Below the pieces are notes generated by a model. That model had not been told where the DNA came from and did not search any database. It saw nothing but the letters and a program-made list of their open reading frames with translations. Below are positions 1 to 11,030 of a DNA stretch of 64,000 nt, in pieces (position 1 is the stretch's first letter; every line of letters begins with the position of its first letter). The position numbers were made by a program, and so were the translations under genes. The stretch lies in NCBI GenBank assembly GCA_021234155.1, contig JAJEKV010000024.1:15290913-15354912 (forward strand), read 5' to 3'. The DNA comes from Isoetes taiwanensis (Eukaryota > Streptophyta > Lycopodiopsida > Isoetales > Isoetaceae).

Positions 1-239
1 TTGCATGATTGCAAAGATGCACAACTTTTGCATGTTCCTTGTCCTCCTCCACTTATGTTGTACATTGCTTTCTCGCTTTTAAATCAGACGCCAAGTGAAA
101 AATTACTTTGTAAGATCCATAGTGATCTACTTGCAATTTTTCCTCCCTCGAATCTAGATATTAGACTTCGGGATGTCGGGTTTGATTGAACACCCATTTC
201 AAAACCTCGTGGGTTTCTTTTCTCAACTTTAAAGAGACC

Positions 240-1640
240 TAACCACCGGTGTCATCTTCGATTGACATGAGAACCATTTTTCCGCATGCGCTTCTTCTCC
301 TCCTCGTCCACACCTCTACATCTTTTTTGTTATTCTTGTTGCTCTTTGATTTAGCATGTGCAATTGCATTCTCAATTGCTCTATTCATGATGACAACGGA
401 TACCCTCTCATACTTCTCAAACTTGGTCGGGTTCCATTTCATCCAATTTTATGCAAACTTCAATCTCACCATTAGTTTCTCAGAATCATAAGTCATAATA
501 TTTGACAAGGAATTGTAAGAGAGTAACCAGGTCAACCCAAAGATTATTATGCGCTCATTCATTCCAACTATATCACAACAATCCTTGCCATTCTTATCTT
601 TTATGGCTATGGCGGGACCAAAGACATTCAACGTGGTGCATCTCTCCTAATATGGCATACACCATCTTTGTCCTAGTAACCCTTGTATTCTCGACAATTT
701 GTGGACGTGGAGCGAATACTTTTTTTGTGCCCATTCTTTTCAACGCTTCGTGGAATGGCTTGAATAGAGAACGGTAACCAAGCCTACTGATGCCTACATC
801 ATCACAAACAAACCACAGACATCCGTCGCTTCTAACTTTTGTAGATCTCCCCTAGTACCATTTCCAATACCATCTTCTTGAGAGGAGAGTTGTAGGGGCT
901 GACAAATCATGTCCACTATCTCCCTGTTCATCGCTAGGTTCTTCACTACGTAACCAAGATTGCTTCTAGTTTCCCCGGATCTTAACCGGCCTTTGCTAGT
1001 GTTGTAAACGGACCTTGTGGCCGTGACCTGCGCCCTGAATGCACCTGATCCAAACTTCAGTTCCTCTATCGGTCGATAATGCTTCTTCCTTTCTCGCAAG
1101 CCAAGGGGTGTTTTCTTCAAATTCTTTAACCTACATTGAAGCCCAAAGTTTGCTCTTTCGAGCTCTTGGATCTTTTCTTGCAGCTGCCCTATCACCAATT
1201 TGGACTTCTCCACCATTATCTCAAAAGAAGTTTCCCTCCCAAGCCGTCATTCCTTTCCTTCATCACGATTGGAGTAATGAAGCGAGAGAAAAAAAGAGTC
1301 ACTGGTTTAAGTTATAATTCTCTTGTGACAATCGGAAGCGGCTCATCTCAAGGAACTCAGATTCGATTCGAATGCCTTCATCCTCTCTCAATCTCTCACA
1401 ATATCCCAAAGAGGCCGAGTTACCGCACCACAAAATCGGACTAAACTTGAAACGTCCCGAAATGACGGTTTCCTGCCACTCAACGGATCCAATGGATATA
1501 AACTACCATCCGCCCAGATGTCGACACTTTTTGAGCCTGCAAGGCGCAACATGTCGAGGTCTAAGTTCTTATTTTTTAGACCTCTTTTTTTGCGATTGAA
1601 GACTGGAGCATATTCCTGAGTCAGTTGGATCCTTATCCAC
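240..1640 (-). pseudogene. Unrecognised degraded reading frame
   Basis: Four stretches of coding-looking sequence follow each other on the minus strand in shifting frames: about 1640-1388 (ends RPLWDIVRD), 1216-794 (starts as a coiled coil, IQELERANFGLQCRLKNLKK, then basic), about 780-449 and 442-239. Each has a protein-like composition, while the opposite strand gives only short shadows. The pieces fit one decayed gene running leftward, perhaps continuing beyond base 1. I recognise no family. It lies directly left of a repeat that belongs to a terminal-inverted-repeat element, so it may be the remains of that element's own gene; this is inference. No function is proposed. Confidence 0.35.
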
Positions 1641-2275
1641 ACATCATTTGGAGCTTCCATACCGCGTGGATCGCACGGCGCGAAATGAATGTGTACAATT
1701 TGTATGCCCCAAAGACATTTCGCCGCTTGAGGCTCAAATCGTACTAACCTCGTTTTTGAAATTTGCAACGTGCATATGGAAAAGTCCATTCTCCTACAAT
1801 CCATGCTTTTATACAAAAGCAAATTCAAAATTCGAATTGTAGGGGGGCGGGAAGCCTGTATTGGGATGAAGTAAAGATCCCGGTTACGAACTTTTAAGGC
1901 GCTAATCGCAATAAAAAAACGAAAAGTCTAATACAAAGCTTCAACCTACACATTCAAATTTTGAAATGTAGAAGGCGGGAATGGACTCTAAATGAAAATA
2001 GGGCAAGACAAGAATCGGTGATGCGCATGATTGGTATCTGACAAACCAAGAGACACCGTCATGAGTTGCCGGTATGCTATAATGCAAGTGGCTTTTTAGA
2101 AGCGCCACGTGTTGCGTCAATCTGTCTGACAACAAGAGAATTAAATACATATGGCGCCATAGATATGCGATTCCCCTTATTCCGGGAGAATATTCCAAGC
2201 AAATCTGACGGGAAAAAAGGGGCGGAAATATGACGTGGAATGGTTGATAGGAGGCCATTTTAGTTCATAAAACAT
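1640..2275 (+). repeat. Terminal block, copy A, of a long-TIR DNA element
   Basis: This block is repeated in the same orientation at about 3558-4154 with scattered differences. Shared landmarks in order are GATCGCACGGCGCGAAAT, GAAATTTGCAACGTGCATAT, GGCGGGAAGCCTGTATT, GAGACACCGTCATGAGTTGC, AATTAAATACATATGGCGCC and GACGTGGAATGG. Copy A stops after GGAGGCCATTTT and lacks the terminal CCGCCCTAATG seen in copy B and in the element at 21696-25504. Confidence 0.8.
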
Positions 2276-2329
2276 AATATAACTTGGAATGATAGATATT
2301 TTATATGCAAATGGGAGACTATTGACGAA

Positions 2330-2520
2330 GGACTTGTGTTTAGTTTTAATTTGACAACAAATAAGAAAGTGGATCACACGATGCGAATTTAGTGTGTTCC
2401 ATTTTGTTGCATATGTACTATTCGCTTGGTGTGATCCTTGAAAAATAATATGCTCTTTGAAAAGGGATAATGACTTATGTACTTAAGAGTGGTAACACAT
2501 GTACAGTAAAAAAAAAGTTA
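2330..2520 (-). repeat. Inverted copy of the GGATCACACC array unit
   Basis: Read on the minus strand, this stretch matches the units tandemly repeated at about 23010-23590. It contains the pair of inverted words GTGGATCACACGATGCGAAT and ATTCGCTTGGTGTGATCC, the intervening TTTGTTGCATATGTACTA, and the flank CTTATGTACTTAAGAGTGGT. It links this left-hand region to the element at 21696-25504. Confidence 0.8.
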
Positions 2521-2734
2521 GGTATTCAAATGGAATTAGAAGCAAAAACTTTTTACATTCAAAATTTTTTATGGCCGTATGGCTTTACATCATTTTGTAA
2601 ATTTAAATGCCCGGAGGCTTCAACTATTCACAACAAAAAAGCCCGGAGGCTTGCAGGCATATGGTAAGAAGCTGGAGGCAAGCTCGACTAAGAACAAGGA
2701 AAAAAAAATAAGAGGTGCTCTGCCCTAACAAATT

Positions 2735-3164
2735 TCATTCATCTGCTTCATCATCTGCAAAAAAAAATAAGAAATAACCGTTAGTTGAATGCTTAAGAAA
2801 AGAAAGAAAACATGCATGTACCATGAACTAACGCCATGAGCTCCTCGAAGTCAGCAGATTCGACTTCAACTTCTTCATCTTCTTCATCATCTTCGGCTTC
2901 TTCTCCGTCGGTAGACCACTCATTTTCTGAAGAATCTCCTATCCAGCCTTCAAGAACACCTGTGATGAACTCCTGCTCCGAAATTTCCTCTGATTCCTCA
3001 TTCTCTGATTCCTCGTCAAAGGAATCAGAGGAATCAGAGGAATCAGAGGCATTCAGAGCAAGAACCGTGGGCAGCGGAGGGAACTGCGGAAGGAACACCT
3101 CTTCCAGCCGTAATAGGCGCCTCTTGGAGGACACCTCCGGCTCTTCCGTAGCTGATCTCTTCAT
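2735..3164 (-). CDS. Small acidic protein of unknown function, two exons
   Basis: The coding exons are 3164-2822 and 2754-2735 on the minus strand, joined by a GT-AG intron (donor GTACATG, acceptor TTTTTTTTGCAG). The spliced product is about 120 residues. The start is the ATG followed by a basic stretch (MKRSATEEPEVSSKRRLLRL), then a short hydrophobic segment with FLPQFPPLPTVLAL. The second half is very rich in Ser, Asp and Glu, partly from a GATTCCTCT-type microsatellite, and the last exon adds DDEADE. No domain is recognised. The acidic tail could suit a nuclear or chromatin role, but that is a guess. It lies between two copies of a DNA-element terminal block, so it may be a gene inside a transposon, captured or native. 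The splice-restored frame favours a real gene. Confidence 0.5.
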
Positions 3165-3557
3165 GGCGATGGACTAGAGAAATTGGGCGGAGGATCTAGC
3201 AAAGATTGGGCGAAGATTGGGGGGAGAATGGGCGCTAATCTAGGCTGGAATAGATATAGGCTGGATTAGACGTGAAAATCATAGGAATGATTCGTACCTA
3301 AATATCCAATATCTTCCTTTTTTAACCTTATTCCTAAATAGCCAATATCTTCCTTTTTTAACCTTATTCCTAAACCTATATGATTTGAGTTTAACCTGAA
3401 AATGAACACCGATATAATTCGAATTTAACATACTATTTAATACCAAGATGCTACGTCACACTATGTCGATAATTGGGATTTAAAAAAAAACACTCCAAAC
3501 CCTCCTCGAGAAAACCACGTAAGTGCCGACCTCACTTGTGTTTAAGTTTAATTTGAC

Positions 3558-4154
3558 AACAAGCAACTTCCATACTGTGTAGATCGCACGGCGCGAAATC
3601 AAGGTGTGGTATTTTTATGCCCCAACACAATTCGCTTCGTGTGAGCCGAACGTCCGTACTAACTTCGTTTTTGAAATTTGCAACGTGCATATGGAAAACG
3701 AAAAGTCCATACATTAAGCAAATTCAAATTTGGAATTGTAGGGGGCGGGAAGCCTGTATTAGGATGAAGTGAAGATCGGTTAAGGCGCAGCCGCAGCGCC
3801 TCGAAATGAAAGTCTGATCTGATACAAAGCTTCAACCTACACATTCAACTTTTGAAATGTAGAAGGCGGTGACGCGCACGCTTACCAAGAGACACCGTCA
3901 TGAGTTGCCGGTATGCTATAATGCAAGTGGCATTTTAGAAGCGCCACGTGTTGCATCAGTCCGTCTGACAACCAACAGAATTAAATACATATGGCGCCAT
4001 GAATGTGCAATCCCCCTTATTCCGGAAGAATATTCCAAGCAAATCTGTAATTATGAGAGTTTGGTATCCTAGGTGGCATGGGAAGAAGGGAGCGGAAATA
4101 TGACGTGGAATGGCTGATAGGAGGCCATTTTCAGACCCCAAATCCGCCCTAATG
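3558..4154 (+). repeat. Terminal block, copy B, with intact right terminus
   Basis: This is the second copy of the block at 1640-2275. It runs on to a clean terminus, GACCCCAAATCCGCCCTAATG, at 4134-4154. The last 170 or so bases are homologous, in inverted orientation, to the left end of the element at 21696, and in the same orientation to its right end (25460-25504). It is therefore one end of another member of that family. Its left partner is not seen in the window. Confidence 0.8.
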
Positions 4155-4533
4155 CCTATTCCTTTATTTTTCTTTCATTATGGCTTTTTTGTGGGGTCAA
4201 ACATCGGAGCCGTCGATAAAAGGTACATTCCATGCATTATACCCCATCGACGCTCCACCTTTTTTCGCCAAACAGAAACGAAAACCAAAACCTAAGGTCA
4301 CTATTGAAAAGTACAACCATTGAAACGTATTTCATATTTATATTCAACCAAAACCTAACGTCATCATTAAAACGTACAAGCATTGACATATATTACATAC
4401 TCATATTCAGAAATATGTACACCCATCATATAAACAAGCATCTTAAACTATAGCTTCATACAAACGTAGATCCACACTAGAGAACCCATAACCTCATCAA
4501 CCATCCACTCTTCTTGCAACTGGCACTTGGATT
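4155..4533. other. Short non-coding gap
   Basis: AT-rich sequence between the DNA-element terminus and the Rep-region exon. It holds short imperfect repeats of a unit with AACCAAAACCTAA and TTGAAACGTA (about 4285-4385). No gene seen. Confidence 0.5.
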
Positions 4534-4872
4534 TTAGCAACAGAGCTCTAGGTTCAGGTGCAAGCGGAGAGCACCTCTTTCCAAAACTGCAGAATTAACA
4601 CCCTGCCTCTCAAGGAGATCCATAGATGTTTGGATTCGATCTAATGTGTTTGCTAATGCTATCTGTAACTCTTGAACCGCTGCACAAACATCCCTCATGG
4701 AATCCTCTGCTTCAGCTAGACTACTCAAGAGATCGGGTGTCCTTTCCCTCTCTTGGCATTTAACCACTGACTGTTCATCTGATCTGGACTCAACACTCTC
4801 GTCACTAATCACAATGATCTCAACGTCCCTATTCTCAAACCCTCCTCCCTCGCCTCCATCTGCAAGCACCAT
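4534..4872 (-). CDS. Acidic coiled-coil frame, possible 3' exon of the Rep gene
   Basis: An open frame of about 112 residues. The N-terminal part is acidic with a SUMO-interaction-like hydrophobic patch (VEIIVISDESVE), followed by a heptad-like helix (LSSLAEAEDSMRDVCAAVQE onward). It begins just inside a typical acceptor (GTGCTTGCAG, ending at 4863). It follows the Rep frame that ends at 4931 on the same strand. It could be the last exon of that gene, spliced from a donor near 4935-4920, or a separate frame. The phase could not be settled. No catalytic motif is present. Confidence 0.4.
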   Translation of the reverse strand: MVLADGGEGGGFENRDVEIIVISDESVESRSDEQSVVKCQERERTPDLLSSLAEAEDSMRDVCAAVQELQIALANTLDRIQTSMDLLERQGVNSAVLERGALRLHLNLELCC

Positions 4873-4930
4873 AATTAGACATCAGTAATGTTCATAATCA
4901 CAAACATTCAAATTCTAGAAATCTACCACA

Positions 4931-6442
4931 TCACAATGCATCAAAGTCAAAATCATGCATATCAAGAGGGATGTATGATGCATCCACAGCCGGAATATCT
5001 GGAGGCGTCGGTCGCACCCCACTGTCCACATGAACAAACTCATCCCCACTGCTACCATGTTCTGCACTGCCCTTCACATCCTCAAATACATCAACACTAT
5101 CCCAAACTCGCCTCCTTCTCTTGCCTATTCGCTCCACAGGCACGATTCCAGGTTGACTCCCGAACAATGCCATTCTTACATCCTTGTACGCACATCGTTC
5201 AGGGGCTAGCATTATCTGCCACGCTGCCTGCACACGCTCAAGGGAAATATATGCCGAATTATTCGGTAGAACCCAAGAGCTTGCCAACCTAAACTTGGTC
5301 GTCTGCAGCATTGCCTTCACAGTATGCACAAAGGAGGCCGTTCGGAATCTGCCAGTATGGTATGAAAGGTAATGAAATGCTCTTTTCATAATGTTGCGAT
5401 TATCAAGCGTAATGACGTGCTTGATATCCTTAGCGCCATAGAGAGCATATAGTTCTTTCCCAGATTTCACCTACTCGGTGGTCACATTGTGCATATGCAC
5501 CTTAAAATGAAGCTTGCCTACATCTTTTAAGCAGTAACCAACTATGCCCTCAAAGCAGTGCAGTCAACTTCCTGTGAGGGCCTTGCAAAGGATAATTGCA
5601 CCAGCGGGTCTATTGTCTTTCCATCCCAGGAAGTTTTTAATCCTAACATTTACGCTGCTTGGTGTCTTAGCATGCAATCTCATAACGGACTGAACATGTA
5701 AATGGTCCATGGAGGACCCTCGCTCCAAGACCACAACCCCGGCCTCACAATTCTGCTCCAAGTACTGCACCATTCTGTCATACAAGGCCACAGAGACATC
5801 CACACCCCCAAACACTATTGTGACACTAACATCCAAAGCCGCTGGCACATCCACCACTTCCTCACCAGGGCCGCTCGCTATATCTTCACTGACATGCTCT
5901 TCCAACACACTTCGGATCTTCCTCGGTCTACCTGGACCGCGAATCCCCCCTCTACCCTTGCTCACGTACGTCCTCCCATCTCCCTCGGACTCTGCCATGC
6001 TCCCTTCTTCCAACGAACACGCAGCAACAACATCATCGAACGTAACCTGCTTTTTTCTCCCTCTCCTCGCAGCACCTCCCCTTCCCATTTTTCTCAGACC
6101 CCCTCTAGTTGCTGGATATAAGGCCGATCTCCGGTCTTCAAATACAGCAGCACGCTCAACAGGCTGCCTGTTAGCACTAGCAAACCCACTACTGCCAGCC
6201 TCACAACTCCCTTTTGGAAGCACTACGCTCCCCCTTAAATTCTCAGACCGCTGTGCATCACACCAACTCACCACTTCCGGAAAACTGCCATCCCCCTCAA
6301 CAATGAATTCTGTGCTCCCTGTCCCTTCTGTTCCCCATGTGACTCTTCTCTGCGGCAGATTTCCTTCTACATTCACCTTCCTTGCTCGTTTCTGGCATTC
6401 GGCTCCCTCCATCTCTGCTCCCGCAAATCCCACAACACACAT
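4931..6442 (-). pseudogene. HUH endonuclease Rep, Replitron-like transposon protein, broken
   Basis: One frame runs from 6442 down to 4931 but for a TGA (5564-5566) and a TAG (5471-5473). The N-terminal third is Gly/Arg/Ser-rich with an AT-hook-like core (GPGRPRKIR). Near residue 240 comes VVLERGSSMDHLHVQ, the layout of an HUH endonuclease metal site (H-L-H). After the first stop comes GIVGYCLKDVGKLHF, the expected single catalytic tyrosine with its following Lys-Asp. The rest, with TLDNRNIMKRAFHYL and ASSWVLPNNSA, fits the C-terminal part of the Rep proteins carried by Replitrons, the eukaryotic HUH transposons known from green algae and plants. Such enzymes nick one DNA strand and join through a 5'-phosphotyrosine. 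No superfamily 3 helicase motifs are visible, which argues against a virus-type Rep. The two stops make this copy inactive unless read through. The larger frame on the opposite strand here is only a shadow. Confidence 0.75.
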
Positions 6443-7260
6443 CCTGAAGCAGCACCCTGGGAATGGGCATATGATACGTCTTCACCTTCAATCTCGCTGC
6501 TCGACGCAGATCTATCTCCACTCCGCCTTCTTACTGAGCTCGAATCCCTCTCCTCCACTTACAATTCTTTCTAGGCCTCCCGCTGCACTGACCTGGAACC
6601 GTTCTACTCCACTCCGGCTCTGCACCTGCGTTCCCAACCAACACTAGAACAATCCTTCTGCCTCGATTCCGACCTCACGCTGACATTTCACAATTCATTG
6701 TGCAGACATTCACAACACAAAATACGCTTCCGATAAAACCATCGCAAACAGAATAAACAAACTAAACGCCCCGGCCGAAGTCATGCCCGTGGCTTTCGTC
6801 TGAATGGAATTCGCTCTTCACCTCCAAAAACAACGAACACTACCAACTTTCCTTCCACTCGGCCCTGTCCTTCACAACTTACAGTTCCGTCCACAATTTC
6901 TCTCTGATTCCAATTCCGACCACCACACACAGTCTACACAAATCTACAATTCCTACTCACAGAACAAAACCACACAGAACACTCACCAGCATAATCCATG
7001 GTGCTCCTGCTGGTTGCTCCAAGACCAAACACTCTACCCGATTAGATAGGCATGCCCCCCTCACCTGTCCACCCGATCTGCAACCACTCTCCAGGCCTTC
7101 CTCCTCCTATTTCTAAACCATACGCTCATAAATCCAGCTCCCACCAAGCAGGTCGAACCAATTCCCTCCCGGCAAGCAGCTCGAACACCTCAAAAAATAC
7201 CACACAGATACGATTCCGCATATATACGCCTCCAAAATCTAGGCCCAACCTTCGGTGAGA
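6443..7260 (-). other. GC-richer 5' region of the Rep gene
   Basis: The stretch upstream of the Rep frame holds coding-looking but frame-shifting pieces (about 6558-6373, with SASSSEIEGEDVSYAHSQ) and an acceptor-like GGTGCTGCTTCAG just before the first Rep ATG. A possible first exon is the ATG at 6999-6997, followed after 13 bases by a strong donor (GTGAGTGTTC). The element's 5' terminus was not located. Confidence 0.35.
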
Positions 7261-7542
7261 TACCCTCCCCAAATACCAAACAAAATAATTAGAACATTAT
7301 GGCTGTCCTTTAAAAAAAGCTTATGGCAATGCCACATGGGTATTTTCAATTAATCGAATGGAATACATGGAAACAAGGACTTTATATGACATGGGAAAAT
7401 TAGATTGGGCGTTTAATTAAAATTGTAGCCGAAGTTCACCCTAACGTCCACGTATTGTGTTATTTATCATTAGATTAGATTGAAGAATCACTTGAAGTCC
7501 ATTTTCTTGTTTTCTTGATGGTTTCTTTTAAAAATTTGGCAG

Positions 7543-7629
7543 GTGGGCGGTCTTATTGGCAGTTTACAACGTCGGGATTATAGCAGTATCCGCAATCGCT
7601 GTTGCTTTGAATTCCAAAATTGCAAACAG
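7543..7629 (+). other. Possible isolated membrane-segment exon
   Basis: The 87 bases lie between an acceptor-like TTTGGCAG and a donor-like GTTAGGG. One frame encodes WAVLLAVYNVGIIAVSAI followed by AVALNSKIAN, a convincing hydrophobic segment. No partner exons were found and no family is recognised. It could be a chance frame. Confidence 0.25.
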
Positions 7630-9444
7630 GTTAGGGTTCATACTTCTGCTTTGTCTGATGTCTTTTATGGTGCTTGTTAATCCATTAGCAATAAGGGTTC
7701 TTGTGATGTTTACACAAAAGACATCGTCGTTTAGGGTTCTTGGTGCTTGCAAGTTGTCTATTGAAGAGCATCTCTGATTTGCCTCTCTAGCATTCGAAAT
7801 TATTCTGGAAACTAGTACAGTTAAGCAATTATTCGCAACCATTAGAACCAGAATATCATCTATTTGTTTTCCTTGTACTTTTCAGTCTAGCTCATCATTT
7901 GCATAAAAATAATCCTAGCTGTCTCTTTTAAGCTTCGGCTGGTTATACATTTGTGTTTAGTTCCTTCTCTTGCAGTCTTCCTGATCCATTCTGTTTTTCT
8001 GAGACATTGAAGAAGGCACTTTCTATTTGTTTCCCTAGCTATCATCTTGTAATAACCTTTCAGCTGCATTAGAGTTCCTAGGTGTTCCTTTTGAGCCTGG
8101 ATTGCGACAGATTTGTATTTGATTTATATATGGGATTCTCTCCTGTATATGGGATCTTGTTTATTGATTCAAGCGTCATCTCTTGTACCAAACGAAGCAA
8201 ATACCTGCACCAACAGAATCAAATCAACGCTGATGCAGAACCAAAGCATTTTCTGTTTGTTTTTTTAACTACTGCCCTTTTTGAATCTTATATATTGAAT
8301 CTTGTTTATAATTTGTGCCTCATATCTTGTACCAAATAAAGCAGATATCTACTTGATATGCTGTTGTTATGTGGCGTTCATGTATTTACTAAATCTGCTT
8401 CTTGACATTGCCTCATTCGTTCCATGTTCATGTAACGTGTTTTAATATGGAAAGCCTAAAGCTTTTTGCATAGACTATTTTCAGAAGCCTTCAGTTTGTT
8501 AAAGGTTGTAATACCTTGATATAGGCCTTCTATATCTGCAAGATCGTAGAAGAATAGTGTACCTCTTTGGAAGGTTAGGTGATTCCATTATTTCATTGCT
8601 TAGCACTTTTCTTACAGCACTATAGATATAGATAGAATAATAGATACATTTACATGTAAATGGATGAATGGGTATATTTATAACATCTCTACTGTCAAGC
8701 AAAGTAGATGAGGGTTCTGGACTATGATCCAATGAGATGCTGAATGTGGCATCCATTCTATTTTAAGATAGAAAGTGGCTAAGCCATTCTGAGGTAACCT
8801 TCAGTTATAGTAAAAAAAAATGAGGCCCGGAGCATCTTTCCGTGGTTGCTTGTCACCCATTCAGATACCATGCTTATACGTAGTAATTGCAAGCTTATTA
8901 AGATGCAATTTTGTTAGCGTTTTTGCTTCCTTTTGCTTCGGGAACATTTTCTCGATCTTTAGTCAATGAGATACCTTACGGTGTCATAATGAATTATAAA
9001 ATTGGTGAAAACTTGGTTCTGATGGAATTAAAAAAGTGGTTCATCTATTCTTTTGCATTGTGTGTGCTTTGCTTGGCTCATAGGGCATGAGATAGTGATT
9101 TATCTTAATTTAGGCCCTTTTCACATAAGTCTTACTTTTAGAAGTTAGAGAAGTCTTCAAATAGGAGTATGCCACTTAATCCAAAGCGGTGAAGTTGTTT
9201 TCACACTATTAAGCATAATAATTAAGCATAAGACGGGTCTCGTTTAGGTTAGGGTAGGTTTGGATATGTTTGATTCTACTTTAAGGAAAATGGGATCTTG
9301 TTTTTACACCGGGGAACTTATCCGACATAAAAAAAGACAATAGTTATTAAACAAACCCCCTCCCCAAAAAAAACACTTATTATCCGAACATGATGTGTGC
9401 ATGTGCATTGCTTGTTCACAACATAGAGAAATTGGGGCAACGAT

Positions 9445-9540
9445 AGTCCATTTCTTTTAACCCGGATAGTAGTACGCTTGTTGCACCTTCTGTTTGGGTC
9501 CTATAGGCCAATTGGTCTCTGTGGACGATAAAAACTCTAT
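9445..9540 (+). repeat. LINE 3'-tail relic
   Basis: This stretch is homologous to the minus strand of 46990-47070, downstream of a LINE reverse-transcriptase fragment. Shared words are GGTCCTATAGGCCAATTGG (here) against GGTCCCATAGACCGATTGG (there), and GTGGACGATAAAAA in both. It is probably a 5'-truncated insertion of the same LINE or of a SINE sharing its tail. Confidence 0.6.
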
Positions 9541-10104
9541 TCTGTTCTTTTCTATTTATTTCCATGCTTGGTATAAACATGTGGAAATCATAAGAAGGTA
9601 TGTATTTTATGCAATAAATTGATGTATTATTATCAGCACTTAAACTAAAAAAAAAAAAAAATTACCATCTTTTGCAAATTGTGTTAAACAAAGTTTCTTT
9701 AAATTGTCAGGCGTGTGTGATGTAGGTGTTTTCAGTTGCCTAAATGAATGTTGTAGGTTCAATTCTATACCATCCTCGAGAGTACTTCCTTCCAAAGGTT
9801 TGAAGATCGATCTACATTTTCGTTCAAAGGTATATGCGAATTCTAATTAATCATTTTTTAAACTAAGTTGGAAATTAGTATTAGTGGTTACGAACAATAG
9901 AAAAAGTGCCTTGCAATAAGAAAAAGACAATAGAAAAGTTTAATAAGTTCAAATTAATGCCAAACCTTGGATAAAAATGAGTGGAGGGCTAGGTTCAAGA
10001 ATTTCAAATTTATAGGCAATGATAAACCACCATCCCAATCATTTCCTATACTTATGTTGATGATAGTTTTTAATGTTCATTGTTGCGTTTTAAAAGGTAG
10101 GAGG

Positions 10105-11030
10105 ATGGATTCTAAGAAGGCGGCCATTGATGCAGCAAAAAAGATGTGGAAGGCTCGCTGGATCAAGCCCGAGGTAATCCCTAATGGTACATCAGTTGTT
10201 GCATTAATGACTATGTTTTGAGAAAGTGCACTTGGGTAGCTTTACCCTCTCGCTGCAGCTTTGTCAGTGGCAGTAGGGTTGGCTGGATTTGTGATGGCCC
10301 GCAATATCACCAGTCATCCTGATGTTAGGTATGCTCTCTTCACTTTATTGATTGCAAATAAAATATATGGGGGGCATAGTCCCAATGCATTAGATATTTG
10401 TGGTGAAGGATGTAGAACATGTATGTAGGAAAATCATATTTATGGGTTTCCTTGGGAACAATGCGTGTTTTACAAGTTAGTTCTATGACAATATCAGGTG
10501 TCAAGAGCAACTACTATATTGCTCTATGAAGCAACTTGAATTGAGATTTGTTGATAAGGTGTAGATTGAATGAGTCCAATATTGTGCAAGAGACCTGCCA
10601 AATTCATATTGTAGTACAGATAGGAATATCCTTAAAATTTTAACCTTGTTTTAAAAATATAGTGAAGTCATGTCCAATGTTCAATTCATAGTGTAATCAT
10701 GGGATTCAAGCATGGCCCTGCAAGATAAATATTACACATGTTATCTATGTTGATTACACACACCATATATAGTCCTAAATGCCTAGAGGTTAGTAACTGC
10801 CTTTTTATTTTATTCCTCATTGTATGTTTCAACATGTTTCTCCATGATGCTAAAGTGTTTTTGGCTATAGGGTTAATAAAGAAGATCGTGAGTCTGGACT
10901 TATGCAAAACTTTAGAGAGGGACATGATTACAAAGATCATGCCCTTAGAAGATACTTGCATGATCGAAAACCTGAAATATTTCCTGGAATTAATAGTTAT
11001 TTTACACAATCTAAAGATGCTGAGAAATGA
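10105..11030 (+). CDS. B12D-family small mitochondrial-type membrane protein
   Basis: Three coding exons, 10105-10173, 10240-10328 and 10871-11030, with GT-AG introns in consistent phase, give a 105-residue protein. The N-terminus is MDSKKAAIDAAKKMWKARW, followed by IKPE-LYPL, the usual start of the B12D core. Then comes one membrane segment (AALSVAVGLAGFVMARNI), TSHPDVRVNKEDRESG and a C-terminal part with ALRRYLHDRKPEIFPGINSY. This matches the B12D / complex I MLRQ-like family (usually 85-100 residues), single-pass membrane proteins linked to mitochondria; in seed plants they are induced in germination and flooding. The first Met was chosen because it precedes the conserved core, and an acceptor-like site just upstream suggests an intron in the 5' UTR. 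No defect is seen. This is one of two clearly intact host genes here. Confidence 0.88.

Larger units (their letters stand above)
7261..10104. other. Intergenic, mostly without recognisable genes
   Basis: AT-rich sequence with many stops in all frames. One possible exon (7543-7629) and one LINE-tail relic (about 9445-9540) are listed separately. A 14-base A run lies near 9647-9660. The right part may hold a 5'-UTR intron of the B12D gene, since an acceptor-like TTTTAAAAG lies 8 bases before its ATG. Nothing else supported. Confidence 0.5.

Noticed and set aside
1-239. Open frame 1-189 on the plus strand
   Set aside because: No ATG at its start and no family likeness; it runs against the minus-strand coding signal.
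2836-3177. Poly-Ser frame on the plus strand
   Set aside because: Shadow of the acidic gene; the minus-strand frame has a valid splice junction that extends it.
4931-6442. Integrated CRESS-type virus Rep
   Set aside because: No superfamily 3 helicase Walker motifs and the C-terminal part fits transposon-type Reps better.
5709-6647. Long open frame on the plus strand (312 codons)
   Set aside because: It lies opposite the Rep gene, whose HUH and tyrosine motifs are on the minus strand. The Ser/Thr/Pro-rich product is a shadow.
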